Positions 49,061 to 57,730 of a DNA stretch of 64,000 nt are shown piece after piece. Position 1 is the first letter of the stretch. Every line of letters begins with the position of its first letter. Under the pieces are notes generated by a model. The model was not told the origin of the DNA, did not search any database, and saw only the letters and a list, made by a program, of their open reading frames with translations. The translations under genes were made by a program, and so were the position numbers. The stretch comes from Chthoniobacteraceae bacterium (lineage in GTDB: Bacteria > Verrucomicrobiota > Verrucomicrobiia > Chthoniobacterales > Chthoniobacteraceae), in contig CANJNZ010000007.1 of assembly GCA_947476045.1 (NCBI GenBank), positions 1-64,000 of the forward strand. The letters are read 5' to 3'.

Positions 49061-49366
49061 TTAAGGTGCGAGGGTGATGTTGATTCGAAAGAAGGAGCCG
49101 TTTTGGCCGGGGGCGAAGGCGGGATATGGGACGCTGACGATTTGATTGGTGCCGTCGTCGGCGAGCAGGGTGGGAGTGTCGTTGCTGTTGTTCCAAGTGA
49201 TCATGTCCGCGCTGAATTGCGGCGTGTAGGTCAGCCCCGCTGCTGCGGCGTCTTTGCGCCGGATGAAGAGTGCGCGGAGGTCATTGCCGTCCCACATTGG
49301 CACTCGGTTTGGCCTTACGATGCGTTTCATTTTGCTCTTTATGGCCAGCGTGTGAGGGCCAGCCAC
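49061..49366 (-). pseudogene. C-terminal remnant of a large secreted protein
   Basis: ALFIRRKDAAAAGLTYTPQFSADMITWNNSNDTPTLLADDGTNQIVSVPYPAF..GSFFRINITLAP looks like a C-terminal domain; no N-terminal portion upstream. Confidence 0.45.
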
Positions 49367-49566
49367 CCACAGTGAATCAAGAGGAGATCGGGCAAGTTAA
49401 AACCCGCCGCTCAAAATAGAGCTTGGCAGAGTGGAGTGGACGGTCACTCTGGTGAGCAACGTTTGCACGCATGAATCTCGACGTGACCACATCCTGCCTC
49501 GCAAAATCTTCCGTTCGGAGCAGCGTAACTCGCGCATTTCATCCTCTTACCGACCCTCGCTCCCCC

Positions 49567-49619
49567 CAGACCCCCTCACTCCCTGACGCCCGTCCCCGTT
49601 CTAACCGTTTCCGGTGCGG
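49567..49619 (+). repeat. Copy A of 53-bp perfect direct repeat (imperfect similarity to 49640)
   Basis: cagaccccctcactccctgacgcccgtccccgttctaaccgtttccggtgcgg. Confidence 0.97.
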
Positions 49620-49697
49620 CGAGCGCGAAAGCAAATTCCTTACAGTGTAGTCATTTCACCCCGGCACTGAACATTCCGCCCCGCCCCCGCCCCTGTT

Positions 49698-50438
49698 TTG
49701 AAAAACTACCTCCAGCTCAATCTCAGCCTGCTCTACTGGGTTTTCATCGCTCCGTTCAAAGGGCAGTTTTTCAAGCTGTCCCCGATCATCCGGCAGATGG
49801 TGTTCATCGGCGTGCGAGCGGTGCCGATGGTCGCACTCACCGCGCTCACCATCGGCATCACGCTCGCCATGCAGTCAGCACGCTCGCTCCAGCAGCTAGG
49901 CGCGGAGATCTACGTGCCCAATCTCGTGACGGTCGCCTTGCTGCGCGAAATGGGGCCGGTGTTGATCGCGGTCATCGTCATCGGGCGAAGCGGCTCGGCG
50001 GTGGCTGCGGAGTTGGGCACGATGAAAGTCTCCGAGGAAATCGAGGCGCTCGAAGTCATGGCGATCAACCCAGTCCGCTTCCTCATCGTCCCCCGCTTCC
50101 TCGCGATGCTCGTGATGCTCCCCGCCCTCATCATTCTGGGAAACTACGTGGGCATTTTCGGCGGCTGGCTCGTTTGTTGGCTGGCTCTGGATTTCAACGT
50201 CGCGGGCTTCATCCTCGGCGCACTTGAAAGCTCCGATCTTTGGGATCTGTATTCTGGTGTGGTGAAAAGTGTGGTGTTCGCATGGCTCGTCATCACCATC
50301 GCCTGCAACGCCGGGATGCACGTCGAGGGCGGCGCCGAGGGCGTCGGGCAGGCAACGACAAAATCCGTCGTCCACGGGCTGCTCGCCATGCTCGTCTCGA
50401 ACGCATTGCTGACCGTGCTCTTTTTCTTCGGACGATGA
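49698..50438 (+). CDS. mlaE: MlaE-type ABC transporter permease
   Basis: VGVRAVPMVALTALTIGITLAMQSARSLQQLGAEIYVPNLVTVALLREMGPVLIAVIVIGRSGSAVAAELGTMKVSEEIEALEVM; TTG start. Confidence 0.93.
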   Translation: MKNYLQLNLSLLYWVFIAPFKGQFFKLSPIIRQMVFIGVRAVPMVALTALTIGITLAMQSARSLQQLGAEIYVPNLVTVALLREMGPVLIAVIVIGRSGSAVAAELGTMKVSEEIEALEVMAINPVRFLIVPRFLAMLVMLPALIILGNYVGIFGGWLVCWLALDFNVAGFILGALESSDLWDLYSGVVKSVVFAWLVITIACNAGMHVEGGAEGVGQATTKSVVHGLLAMLVSNALLTVLFFFGR

Positions 50439-51286
50439 ACACCACCGCCGACCAGCCCGTCATCGAAGTCGCCGACCTTTACCGGACATTCGGAAAACGC
50501 GCCGTGATCAATCACCTCTCACTCGAGATCTACCGCGGCGAGACGCTCGTCATCATGGGCGGCAGCGGATGCGGAAAGAGCACGCTCCTCCGCCATATCA
50601 TCGGAGTGATGAAGCCGACCTCCGGCTCGATCAAAATCTTCGGCGAGGAAACCACCGCGATGAACGAGCGGGAACTCACAGGCATCCGGCGGCGCTTCGG
50701 GATGCTCTTTCAATCCGGCGCACTGCTCGCCTCGCTCACCGTCGGCGAAAACGTCGCGCTGCCGTTGATCGAGCACACGAAACTCACGCCCGACGAGATC
50801 GAGCAGGTCGTGAAGGACAAACTTGAGATTGTGGGGCTGAAAGGCTTCGAGCGCATGAAGCCCGCCGAGATCAGCGGCGGCATGAAAAAGCGCGTCGGCC
50901 TTGCGCGGGCGCTGGCGCTCGACCCAGAGCTGCTTTTCAGCGACGAACCGACCTCCGGCCTCGATCCCATCATGACCGCCGTCGTGGATCGCCTCACCCT
51001 CGATCTCACCCGCAAGCGCGGCATGACCGCCGTAGTCGTCACTCACGACATGACGAGCGCATTCCGCATCGCCACACGGATGATCATGCTCGGGCGCGGC
51101 TCGATCATCGCGCAGGGCACGCCCGACGAAATCCGCAACTGCGACAACCCCGAGGTGCAGCAATTCATCAACGGCGAAGCCGACGGCCCCGTGCCGCTCA
51201 ACATCTCGCAAGACGAAGACCATCCACACATCGCACCACGTCCGCTCGTCACAGCGCGCGGACGCTTTCACAATAAAACACCATGA
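50435..51286 (+). CDS. mlaF: MlaF-type ABC transporter ATP-binding protein
   Basis: IMGGSGCGKSTLLRHIIG, ISGGMKKRVGLARALALDPELLFSDEPTSGLDP; ATGA overlaps both neighbours. Confidence 0.94.
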   Translation: MNTTADQPVIEVADLYRTFGKRAVINHLSLEIYRGETLVIMGGSGCGKSTLLRHIIGVMKPTSGSIKIFGEETTAMNERELTGIRRRFGMLFQSGALLASLTVGENVALPLIEHTKLTPDEIEQVVKDKLEIVGLKGFERMKPAEISGGMKKRVGLARALALDPELLFSDEPTSGLDPIMTAVVDRLTLDLTRKRGMTAVVVTHDMTSAFRIATRMIMLGRGSIIAQGTPDEIRNCDNPEVQQFINGEADGPVPLNISQDEDHPHIAPRPLVTARGRFHNKTP

Positions 51287-52257
51287 AGAAGAATTTCTCC
51301 GACACTCTCACCGCCTTCGCCGTCATCGCGTGCAGCGCCGTGCTGCTCGGCGCACTCACCTTCGCACTTTCCGGCTACCGGCTGAAGCCGCCGACGCGCA
51401 CACTCCAGGTGGATTACGAGGACGTGACGGGCATCAAGGTCCACTCCGAGGTCCGCTACGCCGGCGCACCCGCCGGGCGCGTGATCGCCATTCGCCACCT
51501 CACACCCGCCGAGCGCCAGACCGCGAAGAACAAAAAGAACGCCGTGCGCGTGACGCTCGAAATCGAGGAAAGCGTCCCACCATTGCCGAGCGACATGCTC
51601 GCATCACTCAGCTCCGACACGATGCTCTCGCAGAAATTCGTCGCATTCAACGCAGGCACGCCGGGCGCGGAAGTGCTGCCCAACAACGCCATACTGGAAG
51701 GCCAGCCCATCTCCGGGCTCGATCAAGTCATCGCCGCAGCAGGCCCGGTGATGACCAACGCAAACAAGCTCCTCGAAAACTTCAACGGCACCGTGACAGC
51801 CGTGAAGGGCGACCTCGGCAGACTCCTGCCCAAGGCAACCATGCTCGTGGACACCGCGAACGGCGGAGTGAAAGACATCGTCATCAGCGCAGAAGGTCTG
51901 CTCGCCCGCGCGACAAAGCTCATTGCGGACAACGAAGCCGGCATCAAAACGGACATAGACGAATTGCAGAAGGTCATTGCTGGTGTGGATACCGCGGCGA
52001 AGAGCCTCAACATCGTCCTCGGCAGCGCAAACGCCTTCGTCAACAACACCGACAAACAGCTCCAGATCCAATTGAAGGAACTGCACATCGCGCTGCTGAA
52101 TCTCAAAGTCATCACCACCCACGCAAAGGCGATCACCGAAGCCCTCGGTGAAAAACCGAACCGCCTCATCTTTAGCGGAAAGCCCAACACGCTGACACCC
52201 GAGGATGAGATTCTGAAAAGCAGCAAAGTCGTCCCGGCGAAAACACCGGTGAAATGA
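51283..52257 (+). CDS. mlaD: MCE/MlaD family protein
   Basis: N-terminal TM then VDYEDVTGIKVHSEVRYAGAPAGRVIAIRHL. Confidence 0.9.
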   Translation: MKKNFSDTLTAFAVIACSAVLLGALTFALSGYRLKPPTRTLQVDYEDVTGIKVHSEVRYAGAPAGRVIAIRHLTPAERQTAKNKKNAVRVTLEIEESVPPLPSDMLASLSSDTMLSQKFVAFNAGTPGAEVLPNNAILEGQPISGLDQVIAAAGPVMTNANKLLENFNGTVTAVKGDLGRLLPKATMLVDTANGGVKDIVISAEGLLARATKLIADNEAGIKTDIDELQKVIAGVDTAAKSLNIVLGSANAFVNNTDKQLQIQLKELHIALLNLKVITTHAKAITEALGEKPNRLIFSGKPNTLTPEDEILKSSKVVPAKTPVK

Positions 52258-52275
52258 CGCGCCACGCAAGCGCGG

Positions 52276-52461
52276 CTACTTCCCGAGCAAGTGCTCGAAC
52301 ACCATCTGGTCGAGCGCCTGATAGTCGAGTTTGCTGACATATTCCTGTGCGCGCGCCTCGTCGAAGGTGCGGCATTTCTCCACGAGGCGGAGGAAAGTGC
52401 GGCGGCTGTTGTCGAGCGCGGCGCTCCAGTGTTCGGGCGTCGTGGTGCGGAAGGGATGCAT
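52276..52461 (-). CDS. Small hypothetical protein (possible truncated C-terminus)
   Basis: MHPFRTTTPEHWSAALDNSRRTFLRLVEKCRTFDEARAQEYVSKLDYQALDQMVFEHLLGK; ATG 12 nt from direct-repeat copy B. Confidence 0.45.
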   Translation of the reverse strand: MHPFRTTTPEHWSAALDNSRRTFLRLVEKCRTFDEARAQEYVSKLDYQALDQMVFEHLLGK

Positions 52462-52472
52462 ATCGAAGCAGA

Positions 52473-52525
52473 CAGACCCCCTCACTCCCTGACGCCCGTC
52501 CCCGTTCTAACCGTTTCCGGTGCGG
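52473..52525 (+). repeat. Copy B of 53-bp perfect direct repeat (imperfect similarity to 52546)
   Basis: Identical to 49567-49619. Confidence 0.97.
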
Positions 52526-52730
52526 AGGGCGCGAAAGCAATTTCCTGCAGATTTACTCAACCGCTATGGGCTGGCTGTGATTTTTTTTGAAAGATTTTTG
52601 AAAGAACCGGGGAGGAGGCTGCGTTCTTTCCCTATGTCAAAATTCAAACCAACATGGAGCTTTGCGCGCGCGGGGATGAACCACGAAGGCGCGAAGGGCA
52701 CGGAGTTGCGGGGCGGGAGGGTGGAGAATT

Positions 52731-52780
52731 TGGGATTGCGGATTGCAGATTGCGGATTGGGTAATGCGGACTTCGGATTG
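52731..52780 (+). repeat. Intergenic GGATTGC heptamer tract (degenerate)
   Basis: gggattgcggattgcagattgcggattgggtaatgcggacttcggattgg. Confidence 0.9.
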
Positions 52781-52802
52781 GTGGAGGTGGGCGCGGGTTT
52801 GG

Positions 52803-52915
52803 GAGCCGAGCGGAGCGAACCGGAGCGCCAGCGGAGGCAGTGCCGTGGGCGGAGGTGGGCGGCACAAACAGCAAGGCAGCCCGAAGGGACGCTGCGGCGG
52901 CAGCGGGCAATGCGG
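52803..52915 (+). repeat. ~113-bp dispersed repeat, copy 1
   Basis: gagccgagcggagcgaaccggagcg...ggcggcacaaacagcaaggcagcccgaagggacgctgcggcggcagcgggcaatgcgg. Confidence 0.93.
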
Positions 52916-52966
52916 TTTTCGGGAAAAGGGGTGTTCTTCCCTGTTGGAGGGATGTCCACGAGCCTC

Positions 52967-53365
52967 GGAGATGAGTCCATGGAAGCGGGAGATGAGTCCA
53001 TGGAGGCGGGAGATGAGTCCATGGAGGCGGGAGATGAGTCCATGGAGGTGGGAGATGAGTCCATGGAGCTGGGAGATGAGTCCATGGAGCTGGGAGATGA
53101 GTCCATGGAGGCGAGAGATGAGTCCATGGAGGCGGGAGATGAGTCCATGGAGCTGGGAGATGAGTCCATGGAGGCGAGAGATGAGTCCATGGAGTTGGGA
53201 GATGAGTCCATGAAGCTGGGATATGAGTCCATGGAGGCGGGAGATGAGTCCATGGAGGCGGGAGATGAGTCCATGGAGGCGGGAGATGAGTCCATGGAGG
53301 CGGGAGATGAGTCCATGGAGGCGGGAGATGAGTCCGTGGAGATGGGAGATGAGTCCATGGAAGGC
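52967..53365 (+). repeat. 21-bp tandem repeat array, 19 units (consensus GGAGATGAGTCCATGGAGGCG)
   Basis: Units counted directly; substitutions only, no indels over 399 bp. Confidence 0.98.
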
Positions 53366-53486
53366 GCAGGGACGCTGCCGCGATCTGCATGGATGTCACT
53401 CCGCTTGCCGCCACCGCTGTGGCGTCCGTCCCTTTCCCTCATGAACACAAAACAAAACAAAACATAACCAAGAAAACAATAAACCA

Positions 53487-54188
53487 ATGAAACGTCTGAA
53501 CTATTACCCGAGCCGCATCGCCGACCAGGTGAGCTGGCTGCAAAACCTCGCAATCAAACTGGCCATCTACGGCCCGAACATGACGATCCCGACCGGCGAG
53601 ATCGGGGCGTGTATTGATGATGCAAAATGGTGCGCTTATGTGCTGGGGCTCTGGCTCGCGGCATTGCGCACTTTTACGCCAGCCACGACGGACAAGGTGG
53701 ATGAGGCGCTGACGGGCACGAGTGACACGGTCATCACTCTGCCCACGTTCAGCGCACCGGCACTGCCCGGCGGTGTGTCTCCGCAAAAAGCGGGGGCGCT
53801 CACGCGCATCTTCACGATGGTGGGGAAGATCAAGCGCGATGCGTCTTACGACGAAGCGGTGGGAACGGACCTCGGCATCATCGGCCCGGTGGAAAGCGGG
53901 GAACACCCCGTGCCGAAGTTCACAATCGAGGCGCTGCCCGGTGTCGGTTCGCAAGTGGTGCGGATCGGGTTCTTCAAATTCACGCACATGGGAGTGGTGA
54001 TCGAATGCCGTCGCAACGGCGGCGCATGGGAGATGCTCGGGATTGATACGGAAAGCCCCTACATGGATGAGCGCGCGCTGCTCGCCCCCACCACGCCCGA
54101 GCTGCGCGAATACCGGATGCGCTTTTGGGACAAGGGCACGCCCAACGGCGATTGGACAGACGTGGCGAAGGTGACGGTCAGCCCGTGA
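53487..54188 (+). CDS. Hypothetical protein of unknown function adjacent to the 21-bp array
   Basis: 234 aa beginning MKRLNYYPSRIADQVSWLQNLAIKLAIYG, ending YRMRFWDKGTPNGDWTDVAKVTVSP; coherent protein-like composition. Confidence 0.75.
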   Translation: MKRLNYYPSRIADQVSWLQNLAIKLAIYGPNMTIPTGEIGACIDDAKWCAYVLGLWLAALRTFTPATTDKVDEALTGTSDTVITLPTFSAPALPGGVSPQKAGALTRIFTMVGKIKRDASYDEAVGTDLGIIGPVESGEHPVPKFTIEALPGVGSQVVRIGFFKFTHMGVVIECRRNGGAWEMLGIDTESPYMDERALLAPTTPELREYRMRFWDKGTPNGDWTDVAKVTVSP

Positions 54189-54191
54189 TTT

Positions 54192-54226
54192 AATTGCGGA
54201 TTGCGGATTGCGGATTTGAGATTGCG
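54192..54226 (+). repeat. Intergenic GGATTGC heptamer tract
   Basis: aattgcggattgcggattgcggatttgagattgcg. Confidence 0.9.
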
Positions 54227-54339
54227 AGCCGAGCGGAGCGAACCGGAGCGTCAGCGGAGATGGTGCCGTGGGCGGAGGTGGGCGGCACAAACAGCAAGGC
54301 AGCCCGGAGGGACGCTGCGGCGGCAGCGGGCAATTGCGG
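54226..54339 (+). repeat. ~113-bp dispersed repeat, copy 2
   Basis: gagccgagcggagcgaaccggagcg...cagcgggcaattgcgg, near-identical to copy 1. Confidence 0.93.
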
Positions 54340-54405
54340 ATTTTTTTCCGCGCAGCGGGGCGCGCTCTTCACGGGGCGCGCTCCGTTTGTTTGTGGGAAT
54401 GGATT

Positions 54406-54517
54406 CGAGCGGAGCGAACCGGAGCGCTAGCGGAGATAGTGCCGTGGGCGGAGGTGGGCGGCACAAAGAGCCTGCCGCAGGCAGCCCGAAGGGGCGCGGC
54501 GGAGGCCGCGAGCAATG
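54406..54517 (+). repeat. ~113-bp dispersed repeat, copy 3 (more diverged 3' half)
   Basis: cgagcggagcgaaccggagcgctagcggagatagtgccgtgggcggaggtgggcggcacaaa... Confidence 0.85.
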
Positions 54518-54601
54518 TAGAATGACGAACGAATGACGGATTGCGGATTGGGGCGCATGGAGATGCACCACGAAAACACGAAGAACACGAAGGGGGAGGC
54601 G

Positions 54602-55846
54602 CTATTTGAGCTGTGCCTCAATGTCCTTGCTGCAAGCGTTGAAGAAGTCGCGGATGCGTTTGATCTCGTTGGGATAATTGCCCCCGGCTCCCGGATCCAC
54701 TTTGGCGATTTCCGGTTGGAGTCTCGCCTGTAGTTCATCGAGCCGCTTGTTCCATTTTTCAGGATCCATCAGCGTCCTGTTGATCTCGGCGAGACGTTTC
54801 ACATATAGCGCCTTGCCTTCCGGCGTCGCAATGACGCCTTGCGCGACGAGACCCTGCGGCGCACTCGGCCCGCCATAGGGATTGGTTCGCGAGGGGCCGA
54901 TGGGCGGATTGTATGAACCTCCGCCGCGCCGGAACTCCTGATCCAGACCCGATGGGATGATGGTGATCTTGTCGCGCTTGGGGTCGTGATAGACGCGGTA
55001 ATTGTTCCGGTTGTAGATGTATCCGTCCCAATCTCCGATGATGGTGAGCACGACGAACACGTTGATGAAGGCGTCCATATCGAGCAGCTTTTCCAGCCGC
55101 TCAAAACGCTTTTGCGGGTCGGGCTCGCGGGCGGCGGCGGTGAGCGCTTTCAAGTCGGCCCAGTCCTTCACGTCCTCCTTGGAGCTTGTGAGTTGGAGCT
55201 GCTGGTCCACGTCGCGGAGGAATCCGCCGTCGTAGAAATTGCCGTCCGCGTTTTTGAAATGCCGCCTCAGAAACTGAGAGTCGTAGCCTTCCTTCAAACA
55301 GTAAAAGCCGCGCACCTGCCCGTTGACGCTCACGACGGCGTGATGGAAGCGCGCGGCTGGCGCACCGGCACCCCGCAGTAATTCGCCGCAGATGAGTTCG
55401 GAAAGGTAGCTGCCGTCCTGCGCGGAGTTGGCGAGATGCCACTTCGACATGCCGTGAAACTTTTCCTTCCCGCCAAATTTCCCCATGCTGATCGTGAACC
55501 CGGCCTTGTCATTGATCTGCTTGAAGCTGCCGGCCCCGCCGCGGAGATGGATGCCGACATCGGGATACACTTTGCCGTCCACTGTGAGCGAGGCTTTGAT
55601 GTATTTGCGTGGCTCGGCGAGCAGCGGGCCGTTGGGTTTGATGAATCCGGGAGTGAGCCCGAGCGTAATCTCAATGTGCGGGATTTTTCCGCTGTTAAAG
55701 AACGCATCGCTTTCGGCTGCCGCCTTGTCCGGCGATTTTTCCGTTCCGTTATTCGGAGCCAGCTTCGTCGGCTCCGGAGCCGCCAGCAAAGTGGCGGTCA
55801 GCAACGGAAACGCGAACAGCAGCGCAGTGCGGGAAGTTACATACAT
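54602..55846 (-). CDS. CotH kinase family protein (secreted)
   Basis: IHLRGGAGSFKQINDKAGFTISM...GFYCLKEGYDSQFLRRHF...GDWDGYIYNRNNYRVYHDP..ITIIPSGLDQEF. Confidence 0.88.
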   Translation of the reverse strand: MYVTSRTALLFAFPLLTATLLAAPEPTKLAPNNGTEKSPDKAAAESDAFFNSGKIPHIEITLGLTPGFIKPNGPLLAEPRKYIKASLTVDGKVYPDVGIHLRGGAGSFKQINDKAGFTISMGKFGGKEKFHGMSKWHLANSAQDGSYLSELICGELLRGAGAPAARFHHAVVSVNGQVRGFYCLKEGYDSQFLRRHFKNADGNFYDGGFLRDVDQQLQLTSSKEDVKDWADLKALTAAAREPDPQKRFERLEKLLDMDAFINVFVVLTIIGDWDGYIYNRNNYRVYHDPKRDKITIIPSGLDQEFRRGGGSYNPPIGPSRTNPYGGPSAPQGLVAQGVIATPEGKALYVKRLAEINRTLMDPEKWNKRLDELQARLQPEIAKVDPGAGGNYPNEIKRIRDFFNACSKDIEAQLK

Positions 55847-56087
55847 TATTTTTGCGGAGTCGTCTTCAACAACCCTCGCCCTATCAGATCAGCAGGAACA
55901 ATATTCCTTCGTTGCTTCGCCACTTCGCGGTTGCATCATGTTCTGTATTTCAGCCGGATTTTACTTGGCGGGGAGGGGCGGTTTTCGTGATTTTGGGATG
56001 GTTCTTTGAACAAGAGGGAAGATTGACCTTGACCAGAAGGGGCATGCCCGCCAGTTTCCCCGCCTCTTTTCACCAAATTATACCTAT

Positions 56088-56354
56088 ATGAGCCGAGTCT
56101 GTGACATTACTGGAGTTAAAGCGCTGCGTGGCAGCAAAATTCACCGCCGTGGTCTGGCCAAGAAGAAGGGCGGTATCGGTCAGCACGTGACCGCGATTAC
56201 ACCGCGCTATTTCAAGCCGAACCTCAAAACGAAGCGCATCTGGGTGCCCGAGTTGAAGAAATTTGTGAGCGTGAAGCTGTCCATGCGGGCGCTCAAGACC
56301 ATCAATAAGAATGGTGCTTACGCCACGCTAAAAAAGGCTGGCATTGTCGTGTAA
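56088..56354 (+). CDS. rpmB: 50S ribosomal protein L28 (single-Cys type)
   Basis: MSRVCDITGVKALRGSKIHRRGLAKKKGG...PRYFKPNLKTKRIWVPELKKFVSVKLSMRALKTINKNG. Confidence 0.95.
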   Translation: MSRVCDITGVKALRGSKIHRRGLAKKKGGIGQHVTAITPRYFKPNLKTKRIWVPELKKFVSVKLSMRALKTINKNGAYATLKKAGIVV

Positions 56355-56408
56355 GGACTGACTACTCTACCCGCGTCCGCTCAACCAAACCACAACCACA
56401 CAAAACTT

Positions 56409-56615
56409 ATGGCATTCTCTGTCGTCTCCAACAAATCCAAGAAAACCTATTTCCTTCACGCCCGCTTGCAGAAGCTCAAGGGCGGTCAGGAAGTCACCCT
56501 CTACTACTTCGGCGGCGAGGCGAAAGCCGGCGCGATTGACGCTCTGCCCGCTGGAATGGAAATCATGGAAAACGAGCGCACCGGTCTTCCGATGCTTCGC
56601 AAGATCAAGAAGTAG
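56409..56615 (+). CDS. Small hypothetical protein
   Basis: MAFSVVSNKSKKTYFLHARLQKLKGGQEVTLYYFGGEAKAGAIDALPAGMEIMENERTGLPMLRKIKK, compact conserved-looking ORF. Confidence 0.75.
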   Translation: MAFSVVSNKSKKTYFLHARLQKLKGGQEVTLYYFGGEAKAGAIDALPAGMEIMENERTGLPMLRKIKK

Positions 56616-56693
56616 GCATTCGCTAATTTTTGAACACTGGCGGCCTGGAGCATGTCTCCGAGCCGCCAGTTTCATTTTCCAAAGCACACACTG

Positions 56694-57647
56694 ATGAGCC
56701 AGAAACGCATTCCCGTCACCATTCTCACCGGCTTCCTCGGAGCCGGAAAGACGACCCTTCTCAATTACATCCTCAAGCAGCAGCACGGTTACAAATTCGC
56801 AGTGATCGTGAATGAAATGGGGAAGATCGGCGTGGATGGCGCGCTGGTGGAGAAGACGGAGGACGACATTCTCGAACTGAACAACGGCTGCGTCTGCTGC
56901 TCGGTGCGCAAGGATCTGGTCGCCGGGGTGCAGAAGCTGATCAAGCGCGGCGGGTTTGATTATCTGCTCATCGAGACGACGGGAGCAGCGGATCCGCAGC
57001 CGGTGGCGCAGACTTTTCTGAACATCCCGCAACTCCAGCAGCATGTGATGCTGGATTCGATCATCACCGTGGTGGATGCGGAGCAGATCGAGAAGCAGAT
57101 GAAGGCGCAGGAAACGGCTCGCGAGCAGATCGTGATGGCGGATTTTATTTTGCTGAACAAGACCGACCTCGTGGATGAGGCGCAGCTTGTGAAAGTGGAG
57201 GGCATCATCCGCGAACTGAACCCGCACTGCACCATCGTGCGCACGAACCAGTCGCAGGCGAACCTGAAGGAGTTGCTCGATATGAACGCCTTCGATCTCG
57301 ATAAGAAGCTCGCGGTGGACCCGGAGTTTCTGAACGAGATGCGCAACCGGCATCACCACGACATCAACTCGTTTTCGTATTCCTACGAGAAGCCGTTCGT
57401 GATCGAGAAACTGGAATTTTTCATCCAGACGATTTCCGAGAAGGAGCAGATTTACCGCAGCAAGGGATTCCTCAACATCGCGGGCAATCCGCGCCGCGCG
57501 ATTTTCCACGGAGTGAACAATCGTTTCACGCTGCTGTGGGATCGGCTTTGGGAAAAGGACGAGAAGCGCCAGAGCCAGCTCGTCTTCATCGGCAAGAATC
57601 TCGACGAGGCAAAAATCCGCCGCGAGCTGGACGGCTGCCTCGCTTAA
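56694..57647 (+). CDS. CobW/COG0523-family GTPase
   Basis: [41 protein letters not shown]-terminal CobW_C-like domain. Confidence 0.95.
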   Translation: MSQKRIPVTILTGFLGAGKTTLLNYILKQQHGYKFAVIVNEMGKIGVDGALVEKTEDDILELNNGCVCCSVRKDLVAGVQKLIKRGGFDYLLIETTGAADPQPVAQTFLNIPQLQQHVMLDSIITVVDAEQIEKQMKAQETAREQIVMADFILLNKTDLVDEAQLVKVEGIIRELNPHCTIVRTNQSQANLKELLDMNAFDLDKKLAVDPEFLNEMRNRHHHDINSFSYSYEKPFVIEKLEFFIQTISEKEQIYRSKGFLNIAGNPRRAIFHGVNNRFTLLWDRLWEKDEKRQSQLVFIGKNLDEAKIRRELDGCLA

Positions 57648-57730
57648 GCGGGGCTGGTGCTCTTCATTTACGTCGCCCGCATTTTGTGCCGGCAACGCCA
57701 TCTGCCTGCTGCCACACAGACGAAGCCAGC

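Noticed and set aside
51330-52151. ORF 51330..52151 (+) and 51604..52269 (-)
   Set aside because: Alternative-frame shadows of mlaD.
52967-53365. CRISPR array interpretation of the 21-bp repeats
   Set aside because: Units are directly contiguous with no spacers and no cas genes are nearby.
52520-53553. Long ORFs across the 21-bp array (52520..53467 +, 52564..53553 -, 52644..53414 -)
   Set aside because: 21 is a multiple of 3, so nearly all frames are open; low-complexity translations overlap non-coding repeats. Coding not supported.
56020-56088. Zur-box upstream of rpmB
   Set aside because: AATTATACCTAT is only weakly dyad-like; no convincing palindrome.
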